Below are positions 54,540-63,161 of a stretch of DNA of 64,000 nt, one piece after another. The position numbers and the translations under genes were made by a program. Under the pieces are notes generated by a model, which ran no database searches, was not told where the DNA came from, and saw only the letters and a program-made list of their open reading frames with translations. This stretch comes from Benincasa hispida (Eukaryota > Streptophyta > Magnoliopsida > Cucurbitales > Cucurbitaceae), in assembly GCF_009727055.1 (NCBI RefSeq), contig NC_052349.1, forward strand, positions 37,179,589 to 37,243,588, read 5' to 3'. Every line of letters starts with the position of its first letter. The stretch's first letter is position 1.

Positions 54540-57213
54540 TTACCTTTGGTTCAGGTGGATTGTATAGATGTTGCCTTGAATATTGATCATCACCTGCCTT
54601 GTCATAGCAGCATTGCGTTGCAAGTCTTCGACTCGCTCGTTTACCTCATTTATTTTCTGGTAGNNNNNNNNNNNNNNNNNNNNCCTTGTCATAGCAGCAT
54701 TGCGTTGCAAGTCTTCGACTCGCTCGTTTACCTCATTTATTTTCTGGTAGAAAAAGTCTTGTTGTTGGGAGAGAAGGGACCGCATATCTGCTAGTTCAGC
54801 AGCTAAGGAGGTGATGATGGGTTGTGCCTGCGATGTTTTGCCATCATCGTTTTGGGGTTGGGCAGAAATGCGTTTACCCAAATCGCGTGGTTCATCAACA
54901 TGTGGTTGGAGAATCAGGGGCAAGGAGAAGGTTAGTAAAATGTTCAGGAAATGAGGGAGAAGGTTCCACAGGAGGGCTTGAAGGGCAAATTATCAAAGGC
55001 AAAAGGTCCAAGGTTTCTTGATCTTGTGTTGATGCTTCTTGGACTTTTTCCTTTCCTTTGTCATCATTGCGTTGTTTCTTTGGTTTTGGTTGCTGCGGCG
55101 CATTTAAGTTGATCATGGGCCTTTTTGGTGGAAGTTCGGGGCAATGTGGGGAATCTTTGAGAAGCATTCTTAAAATCTTGACGTTGATTAGACCATGCAC
55201 TTCCGGCATTGGTTCCTCATCAATACCCATACCTAGTGTGAGGCAGAGGCTTGAGAGTGTCTAAGGAAAGAAATATTGGCCTCTTATTTTCCCCACGAAA
55301 CCTCGAATTTGTCTTACGATCAATTGGCCCACATCTATTGGAATGTTGCGTGCGATGTAGTATGTGGCCATGAATCTATCCCTCGAAATTGTTTTGTCAT
55401 GGGAAGTTAGGATGAGTCGCCGTTTCACCAAATATACCCAAAGTCGCGCCTCTGGAAGCAATGTCTTGAATGCCAGGGTTCTTATGCCTTTTAAGGAAAC
55501 CGACCACTGAGTCCCTGGTTGCGTTAATACCCTCAACACATCTTCCATCTGCACTTTTGTGGGATCATCAATGATTTTATTACCCGACGCATCCAGGATG
55601 TCTTTCATTTGATATAATTCATTGATGTCCTTTGCGCTGAAAGGCACCACTCCTCCTTTCATGGTCATCGCATCTTTAGTGCCATGGAGCCGTCCATTGT
55701 AGAAGTCATGCACCTCACCTTATGGAATGACAAGGATGGGCACTGGCCAAAAATGTTTCCCCATCCATGCTCCAATACAATGCTTGTGATCAAGTCCGAT
55801 AGTGGTATTGGCGTAGGGAAGAAACCCATCTCCATCATCATATCGTCATTTTCTTTCTTTCTTGATGATCGTCCCCTAGCCAACGCAGACTCACTGCTTT
55901 CTACAATTGCTTTGCCCTTCTCTTTGGTCAATGCAAGGTGGGATTTTTGCTTTTGTTTCCTTTCCCTTTCCTTGCATTGTTCTTCCTTCTCCCACTCTGT
56001 AATTTCTTTTCCCTTCTCTCTTATGCGCTGAACGTTTGCTCGATGCTTCTTCTCCTTCTCTTCCTTTTTCTTCCTCTTTTCTTCTTCCTCTTCTCTCATC
56101 TCTTTCGAACTTCTCTGAGGCCAGCAAAATGTGTTGTTCTTCCTCGAGCCTTTTTCTTTCCTCTTCTGTTGATATCTCATTATTGCGGCGGACCTCTTCA
56201 TTGTGTAATTTTCTTTTTCTACTACCTTCTGGGATGATTTGTTGTGCCCGCAACATTTTCTCTTGCTTTTCTTCTCCTCTCCTTCTCTTCTAATGTTTCT
56301 TTCAAAATTGATAGGTCAATTGTTGACCCTTGTGGCGCATTCTCCTTGCAACGCCATGTCAAGGGGGTGATGTCTACATCTTCTCCATCATCAGTCATAA
56401 CCAATCTTACTTATGTTGTTTCCTCCTCGGGTTGTGCTGATTCTCTCAGTTGCGCTAACTCCTCCTTATCCCCCCTTACGGAGGTGGATTTTCCGTCCAG
56501 TTTTGGGCTCTCAGCACTCTTTTTCCTTTCTTCCTCCTTCTTCAGGCACCTCTCCTCCCCCCTGTGTTCCTTCTTCTCATCCGTTCTTCTCTTCTTCTTT
56601 TTGATTGGATGGGTTTCCTCATCTCCTTCAACCTTCTTCTCTTTGATATTTTTCTTCTTCTTCTTCTCTTCAGCCACTTCAGGCTGCTTCTCCGACACCG
56701 CTTCCTCTAAAGCGACCCTGATGGGTCCCTCATAGAATTTTGCGTTAGCAGTTTCCTTAGGATCCAAGATTGCCAGAGCACTTCTCCTTGATGCTTCCTC
56801 CATCTCCTCCTCCGAAGGCAGTGGCTTGTTCACAACCCTAGCTTCTAGCAGCCCTCCTTCTTTCTCCATGTTACTTAGTATACTCCCAAACACCTCCTTA
56901 TTGTCTCTTCTTTTCTTTTCACTTTTAAAGGACAATGTTGGAAGTGGGGTACTCTCTGAGCTCTGCCCCCTTTTAAACTGGAGTGGTACGGCTGCTACAG
57001 GCTATCGCTGAGGTTTTTCGGCGATTTGAGGGATGGTTTGTGGCTAGGCAGCGAGACGACGGCTTTCCGTGAGGATTGCCGCCTCTCGAGCTGTGATTTG
57101 GGCTGACGAGGGTGATGAGGGTAAAGAGGATGGTTGGTCTGGATGAACTGAGACGAAGCTGGGGAAGTACATAGGATTTTAGGAAGAGAGTAAATCTGGT
57201 ATGGCATAGGCAA
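54540..57213 (-). pseudogene. Extra gene at the env position of Athila 4: coiled-coil protein with plant transposon-protein domain
   Basis: A degraded gene on the sense strand of Athila 4, between the pol position and the 3' LTR. From N to C: a Ser/Pro/Arg-rich start (57213-56995); a Lys/Glu-rich region with SNMEKEGGLLEARVV and many KKKK/EEEE runs (56935-56222); a long charged coiled coil (56256-55850); a globular core (about 55820-55261) with HDFYNGRLHGTKDAM, VVPFSAKDINELYQM, PEARLWVYLVKRRLILTSHD and DVGQLIVRQIRGFVGKIRG; a Pro/Lys linker (55230-54895); and a C-terminal coiled coil with ELADMRSLLSQQQDFF and INEVNERVEDLQRNA. The core fits what I recall of the uncharacterised 'putative plant transposon protein' domain (PF20167). 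Four or more frameshifts and stops break it. No membrane segment is seen, so it is not a typical Env. Confidence 0.78.
54597..54750. other. 20-N gap flanked by an exact 67-bp duplicate
   Basis: The 67 bases at 54597-54663 are repeated identically at 54684-54750 with 20 Ns between. They encode the C-terminal coiled coil of the extra gene. The 87 surplus bases equal 29 codons, so frame is kept either way. It is most likely an unmerged overlap in the assembly. Confidence 0.9.
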
Positions 57214-58137
57214 TTAGGCGGACTCTTTCTGTTACAAGAGATTTTCAAGTAAACAACCTAAGATGGAGGACTAAATTATAGGTTTGGCCTTGCTGGGCTC
57301 AATGTGAATTCTGCGGTGGCAGGCCTCGAGGTACTCAAAAATCCTGCCGCCGCGCGCCTCACATTTATGAATTTTCAGAGACGTACGTCCTTTCAACTAC
57401 GAATTCATCATGTTCTTGGAAGCCTAAGCGATTGAACTTCTCAATTTGAAAAAGGAATTTTTTTTTTCTTGATGGATTATTCGGATTGGCGCAAGGTTAA
57501 AAATTAACGCAATGCATCCATCAACACAAATGCATCTTTGCAGAGGAGGGGCAACAACGCATGTATCCTCGCAACACACCCTTAACTCAACACATTTATG
57601 AAGGGCGGGCGCACGGTATTTCCACTGGCACAACACTACCTCAACATAGTGCATTTTCGCTATGGACGGGCAAAGAATACATACGAGCGCAACACACCCC
57701 TCAGTGCAATGTATTTGAGTTGGATGAACGCAAAGTGTATCTTGTTGGTACAAGATGCACCCATCATCGCAATGCATACCGGATGTTGATTTTTTATTTT
57801 ATTATTATTCTTTTTTCATCAACGCAAGTCACCAGGACTTTGCGGTATTAATTCTCTTATTATTAAACAATCATTCACCAAAATTTAAGGATAATGCATT
57901 CAAGACAGAAAATTAAGGAAATTAAAGAAAGCACCGAAATTAATGCAAGAGAATTAAATGAGGCATACTTTCATAAAGCATAAAAACAAATTGAATAAAG
58001 CAATAAATGACAAAATTCATGAAGCAATAAAGACAGTAATTAGGAAAGCATGTAAACATAGGATTTAGAGATATGAACCGGAAGACAATTTTTCATGATG
58101 AACGCAATCCACACCTCCACAGGTGGTCCAGCTTGCC
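57214..58137 (-). other. Athila 4 3' region upstream of the extra gene
   Basis: No gene is supportable. It matches 22080-22690 of Athila 2, including the ~120-bp imperfect tandem duplication with CGCAACACACCC words (57540-57760). It ends at 58137 where Tekay B starts; in Athila 2 the pol stop would follow within some 20 bp. TTGCC (58133-58137) is the left flank of Tekay B. Confidence 0.75.
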
Positions 58138-58439
58138 TGTGAACCCCGAATCCTAATTTCTCTACTTGAGTATGTTCTCTACTAAGACTAGTGTGATGAG
58201 TAGGTTGATATGGAAACTAGTGTGGAATGGTAGAGGAAAAAGGGGAGATTTGAAGAAAAGAGGAAATTTAGAAGTTTAACTTTTTGGAAAATTTGGAAAA
58301 TTGGCTAAGTATAAATTTTGTGTGTTGATGAATTGGAAGGGTGGTGTTGATGCGTTGGAAGGGTGATGTTGATGCATTGGAAGAGTGGTTGGGGATGGCA
58401 TGCGACTGAAGGAAGAAAGATGGAGGTAATGCGTTGGAA

Positions 58440-58760
58440 GGCAACCAATGCGTCGAGCAGCCTCGGCCAGCACCCCTGCCATGCATCGAGCAGCCTCGGC
58501 CAGTGCCTATGCCATGCGTCGAGCAGCCTCGGCCAGATGCCCTGCCTATGCATCAAGCAACCTCGGTTGGACACCCTGCCAATGCGTCGAGCAAGCATGC
58601 CCCTACATGAGCACCCTGCCGAGCAGCTATGTCATGTGTCGAGGTGCCTTCCATGCAGCCAAACGTGCAGCCCATGCGTCGAGCGGCCAGTGCGCCCATG
58701 CGTTGAGTGACCAGCCTATGCAGCGCGCCTATGCGTTGGTGGCCAGCACCATCAGCCCCC
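58440..58760. repeat. GC-rich tandem array in Tekay B U3
   Basis: About a dozen imperfect units of about 27-30 bp around ATGCGTCGAGCAGCCTCGGC and CAGTGCCTATGCC. The open frames over it (both strands) are repeat translations. The TCGAG word is shared with the array in Tekay C. Confidence 0.88.
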
Positions 58761-59220
58761 ACCATGGACCAAGCCAAGCGAATGCAATGCTACACGCTAG
58801 TGTAGCCAATGGCGATCGAGGATGACGGTCACCTATGCGATGTAATTGGTTAGCTCTGCGATGGCTAAGCTATGAAATTTTGATGGTTAGTGAATTTGGC
58901 TTGCTATACGTGAATGAATAGGCTATGCGTTGAGTATGGATTATGTGTTGAACATTCCAGAGTTGTGACGTCATACAAGGGATGAGATCGAGAGTAGGAA
59001 GAACATCATCAAAACCATGTGTCTTCTTGGAAGGAAACCTTCACACGCCTTAAGGAATTTGAGGTGGTGGCATCTGATTGGACAAGCTCATACTTGCTAC
59101 ACAAGAACGAAGACACTTACTTGCGGATGATCACAACAGCATTGTGTTGATGGGTGAGAAGGAGACACTGGCCATAGCAGCCAGTAGGTTGATTCAAACT
59201 CTGGAGAAGGGTTTGGACGC

Positions 59221-59230
59221 CTATAAATAG
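59221..59230 (+). promoter_or_regulatory. TATA box, Tekay B LTR
   Basis: CTATAAATAG, at the place corresponding to CTATAAATACC on the minus strand at 61731 in solo LTR D. Confidence 0.65.
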
Positions 59231-60954
59231 AGCCAATGAGACTTCATTTTTAGTTTCAAAATTCATAAATACCATCAAAGAGTGGGAGAGTTGTAGCAAA
59301 CCTTGCGTTGGAGCCAAATCCATGCGTTAGTCTATAGAGGACGCATTGGACAGTGAGGTCTAAAGAGACATATCAACCTTGGGACAGGAGTTTCCTCCCA
59401 ATTTACTCGTTTTGCGTTTGGAGTGATTCTAAAGCCCCTGAAAGCTCTAAAAAGTCTAGTTTTTAGGGTAGGGCTTCTGGAAGAAAATCTCGAAGGGATC
59501 GGGCTAAACTGAGAAGAAGACAAAAGGGTCAGCTGTCAAATCAGTTTGGGCCAAGCCTTGAATATTTGTGAATCCGCCAAACCACGAGAGGTTCTATACT
59601 CAAATTTTAGGGTAACGTTCTGAGACATTTTATAGGATATGTCTTGTAGAAGGAAGTATTCAAAATAAGATTTAGAAACTATGACAATTTGAGCTGTAAT
59701 TGAATCTGGATTTCTAGGGTGAAAAGGAGAGACCAAGTAGGAAAAAGGAGAGCTACTAGAGTGAAAAGCTCCTAAGCAATCAAGGTGTGAGTAGCTAAAA
59801 ACATTTTGACTAAAACATTTGCTTAAAATGTTTGATTACAACGTGTTATAGGAAAGCATGTTTAAAGAAAGATTATTCTCAGCCAGCTAGTTTTACAAAG
59901 TGAAATTCCAAGCAAACCTATGAGTTATGTTAAAACGCCATGCATTGTGTAGAAAATTGTTGAAAAGCGATTTATATGTGTTTAATATACTCAGCATGGC
60001 AATAGTACCTTTAAAGCCATGTTTTTATATGTTATATACTTTACATGGCTTTAAAGAAGAAAGTCATTTTATGACTTAGTTTTACTTAAATGACAGGATA
60101 CCGAAGGACATTGGAGAAGGTATCCGCCCAATTAGATACTGAAGGACATTTGAGAGATATCTATTGGTACTAAAGGACGTTTAAAAGGTAACCAAACCAA
60201 CCAGATACTAAAGGACGTTTGAGAAGGTATCTGAACAAAGTACCTAAGGTATATGATGGTACTTAGTATGGCCACGTGCACGTGGTAGTTAGAGTCAGAG
60301 ATTGAGCAAAAGGGTTCTCTCTTGACTAGCAGTTTGTTGGGATTCTTTATCCACTAGTAATGGTTATTCTCAACTGAGAAATAGTTTTACTGTTATGATT
60401 AAAAACGGCTTTATATGTTTTTATGCTTGGAAAATGTTTATACTGTGCCAGTTTTATAAGTACTGCCTAGAAGTAATATTTCAGTAAACTCTTATTGAGA
60501 TGCATGAGAATCAATTACCGTTCTTAATGCACTCACTGGCGAAGCTTCACCCTGTTTTCAAATGTTTTCTTCCCCCCCCCCCACAGGTAGTGGTCAAATC
60601 CTCTGAAGAAAGCTCTACATCTGATCTGCCACTAAAGGAATAAGAGATTTGTAACTCGTCGGTTTAGGTGGTTACCGTTAATATTGTACACATGTTACTA
60701 TTGTTCATATAGGGACTAGAGTTTTTGGGTTTTGGGACTTGTGAATCTAGTGTTGTAATGACTCTAAATATGTTATGTTTTTGAATTAATAAATTTTGGC
60801 CTAAAGACATTCCGCTGTATATAGTTTATAATTTGGTATCAGATTTATTCCGCAAGAATTATTAGGCAGTAAGTGTCAGCCAAAGGATTGATAACTGCTG
60901 CAGTCACGCCCTTTCTCAGGCTTAGAGGTTAGTCTAGGGCGGGGTGTGACAACT

Positions 60955-60966
60955 TGTTATCAGAGC
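60955..60966 (+). other. Primer binding site, Tekay B
   Basis: TGTTATCAGAGC, one base from the tRNA-iMet primer site TGGTATCAGAGC, 3 nt after the LTR. Confidence 0.85.
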
Positions 60967-61106
60967 AAAGGTATACGTAAACTTGAGGAAATATTTGAGC
61001 TAGTTTAGTATTAAAGCATAAGGTATTGGATGAAAGAGAGAGTTCATGCATTAGATTAAGTCCCATAGATAAGTCCCTAACATGTGTACTTAATAATTAG
61101 GCAAAG

Positions 61107-61240
61107 ATGCTGAGGAGAAGTGGCAAGCGGATCAAGAAGACTGAGGAGAGGGATGTTGACCCTACCAGCGGAGGTTCTGAAGTTGGACGGGACCTAGATT
61201 CAAAGGGGAAAAGAGTTAGAGACTCAGTAGAGCAGATAAA
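61107..61240 (+). pseudogene. gag: Tekay B gag, first codons
   Basis: The ATG at 61107 opens MLRRSGKRIKKTEERDVDP, a basic N-terminus like that of Tekay A gag (MPPRTGKRRRQ) at a similar distance from the primer site. The frame runs to about 61237 and is cut by a junction into minus-strand Athila LTR sequence. Confidence 0.75.
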
Positions 61241-61643
61241 ATAAACATAAATTGCGTTGATAAAATAAAAGTGCGATAAAAGTAAAGTCCTAAACTATTA
61301 TGATACAAGATACAAGATTCATGATACATGATACTGAGTTCGAGACTGACTGTGAAGTTATACAAAGGGTCGTGGTATGCGAGGGCAAGTCTTTATGTAT
61401 GAATCAGAAATAGAAAGAATAATTAGTAAAAACATCCCAAGTTTGTTAATTGCGTTAAAGATGTAACTAAGGTTCTGTTTTCCCTTGGCGTATACCTCTC
61501 TGGCGTCAGTGGGTGTATTGACGACAATTTATAATTCTCGCATTTCTTAGCCAATTTCCATACTATCGACACAACTTTTCTTCCTTTTGGCCGCAATATC
61601 TAAATAAAACAGTATAAATAACTTGTATTTCTACAAGTTATCA
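61241..61643 (-). repeat. Athila 4 5' LTR with internal deletion
   Basis: The minus-strand LTR begins TGATAACTTGTAG at 61643. 61498-61643 matches 53045-53187 and 61241-61497 matches about 51608-51880. The ~1.17 kb between, with TATA box and hairpin, is deleted. The outer end after 61241 is replaced by Tekay B. Confidence 0.88.
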
Positions 61644-61730
61644 GTCTCCCCCAAATCCATCTTCTAACACTCTTCCTTACATTCTTTGAAGAGGATTTAG
61701 CTTATGAATTGAAGAGACATCTTGTGGTGG

Positions 61731-61739
61731 TATTTATAG
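61731..61739 (-). promoter_or_regulatory. TATA box, solo LTR D
   Basis: The minus strand reads CTATAAATA, about 1.4 kb from the LTR start because of the long U3 array. Confidence 0.6.
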
Positions 61740-61989
61740 GCCAAAGGAAATGATTCTTATCATCTTTACCAAGCCTTCAACGCATGACACCTCCTACTTT
61801 TGGGTGTTTGCACCATGTTTTGCCACCATCTACTCCCTTGACATTCACTTACTTCCATGCCACATACCTACTTGAGTTGTCCTCCTCATGCATAAGACTT
61901 CCTTTGCATGAAACTTAATTCGTCCAGCTTCTACTAACTCAAATCTATCTATCTCTCGGTATAGCCATTTGTCTAAATGAGCTCACCAA

Positions 61990-62860
61990 CCTTGCATAAC
62001 ACAAGCCTCATCACCGTTTCATCGCTTAGTTCTTGTATCTATCGCTTAGCTCCATCGCTTAATGAATCTCTCGCTGTCACTTAATAACCAGCCCTCTCGC
62101 TGTCTCTCGCTATAATCGTTTAGTGCCTGCGGCCATCGCTTAGCATCAATGGCCGATGTGTAGCTCAATTGTTTAGGTAAACGATCTCACGGCCAACCTA
62201 TCGCTTAGCTATCGTGCCCATCATTTAGCTTCATCGTTTAGCATTGATGCCTTATCGTCTAACGCATTCACTTATCGCTTAGCGTCATTGCCCAGCGCCT
62301 GCGTCTATCGCATAACGCCCATTGCTTAGTATTCTGCCTATCGTGTAGCGCTGATGCCCATCGTCTAACGTAGCACGGCTATTGTCTACCGCCCATGGCC
62401 ATCGCGTAGTCTATCGTTTAGCACCCACACATCATTTAACGCTTAACGCTATCGTCTAATGCTATCGTTTAGCACTATCATCCAGCTTCTACGCTTATCG
62501 TCTAGTGCTTACACTGAACGTGTAGTGCTTAACGCCTATTGTATAGCCCAATCATCTAGTGCGTTACTTCTCATCGTTTAACGCCACGTGCATCTTCATG
62601 ATCATCTAGAGCATCACTGAGCTCTACGCATTTGCTATACAATCACCTATCTCATCGTGTTGTGCCACTCATTTGCTACACGATCGCCTACCTCATCGTG
62701 TAGCGCCACTTATTTACTGCACGATCGCCTACCTCATCGTGTAGCACTGTTCATTTACTACACGATTGCCTACCTTATTGTGTAGCACCACTCATTTGCT
62801 ACACGATCGTCTACCTAGTGCCTTGTGCTCAACATCTCGATCTCTCCATTCTCGCTCACG
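61990..62860. repeat. Long degenerate tandem array in solo LTR D U3
   Basis: About 870 bp built of a short ~12-15-bp word TATCGTTTAGCGCC/ATCGCTTAGC in more than forty degenerate copies. At 62630-62810 it turns into a higher-order ~51-bp unit (CATCGTGTAGCGCCACTCAT then TTGCTACACGATCGCCTACC), repeated about four times. It holds no gene. Confidence 0.88.
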
Positions 62861-63161
62861 CATTCTTAATGCATGGGCGACTTTAGGCAACGCCTCGGCC
62901 AATCATGCGTCCAATCTTACAAACGCATGCTTTCCTTTCTACTCATCTTATGCGTTAATGTCTCCTGACACTCAACGCATGGTTCCTTTTGGCTTCACAC
63001 TTAGCCAAATCCCACTAGTTAAGGCTTATCTCAAAGCTAATCAAGGAAAATCTATTCAACACTTAGAAATTTCCTTCCCTTCAACATAGGATTTAACTTT
63101 CACTTAGTTAATTCCCTTAATTACCTGCTTAAGAAGGAAAAATGGAAATTCGGGTTTCACA

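Larger units (their letters stand above)
58138..60951 (+). repeat. Tekay B 5' LTR
   Basis: A 2814-bp LTR from TGTGAACCCC to GGGTGTGACA. U3 carries a GC-rich tandem array (58440-58760), then a TATA box at 59221. In the transcribed part, tandem words ACTAAAGGACGTTTGAGAAG-like recur at 60095-60240. The CACTCACTG box (about 60530) is followed by palindrome GAAGCTTC (60540-60547) and a run of 11-12 C with ACAG/GTAG (60572-60588). Confidence 0.9.
58138..61240 (+). mobile_element. Tekay B: 5' LTR, primer site and gag start
   Basis: The 5' end of a plus-strand Tekay chromovirus inserted in Athila 4. Complete LTR, primer site and the first ~45 codons of gag remain; everything after 61240 was deleted together with the 5' part of Athila 4. 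The other end and target duplication are therefore absent. Confidence 0.88.
51224..61643 (-). mobile_element. Athila 4: 3' half with extra gene, nested host of Tekay B
   Basis: A minus-strand Athila-type element delimited by its 3' LTR (51224-53187) and a deleted 5' LTR (61241-61643). GTCTC stands at 51219-51223 and 61644-61648 as the candidate target duplication, although LTR homology proper begins only at about 51232. Present are the 3' non-coding region and an extra gene at the env position; gag and pol are lost. Tekay B is inserted at 58138 and a deletion fused its gag to the 5' LTR. Confidence 0.82.
61644..63161 (-). repeat. Solo Tekay LTR D, U3 half (minus strand)
   Basis: It starts TGTGAAACCCGAATTTCC at 63161 (minus) and runs through U3 and the TATA box (61731) to the Athila 4 insertion at 61643. 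Joined with 49888-51223 it gives about 2.85 kb, close to the 2814-bp Tekay B LTR, and the join reads through smoothly against Tekay B near 59300. CGCAT at 63162-63166 pairs with CGCGT at 49883-49887. Both flanks are copia X with no Tekay internal DNA, hence a solo LTR. Confidence 0.85.

Noticed and set aside
55684..56735. Long open frames on the plus strand opposite the extra gene of Athila 4
   Set aside because: They are Phe/Leu/Ser-rich antisense readings of Lys/Glu-rich codons (AAG/GAA reversed); the conserved domain is on the minus strand.
57424..57777. 117-codon minus-strand frame with many Cys
   Set aside because: It lies in the duplicated non-coding part of the Athila 3' region; the homologous stretch in Athila 2 (22150-22400) has no matching frame.
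58276..58825. Open frames of up to 125 codons on both strands with repeated peptides
   Set aside because: They are translations of the GC-rich tandem array in the Tekay B LTR; different frames give equally long readings and no domain is seen.
61990..62860. Regularly repeated short words that might suggest a CRISPR-like or satellite array
   Set aside because: No unique spacers of constant length between exact repeats; units are degenerate and lie inside a plant LTR U3.
62766..63089. 107-codon plus-strand frame rich in Ser/His
   Set aside because: Antisense reading of U3 of solo LTR D, overlapping the end of its array; no motif.
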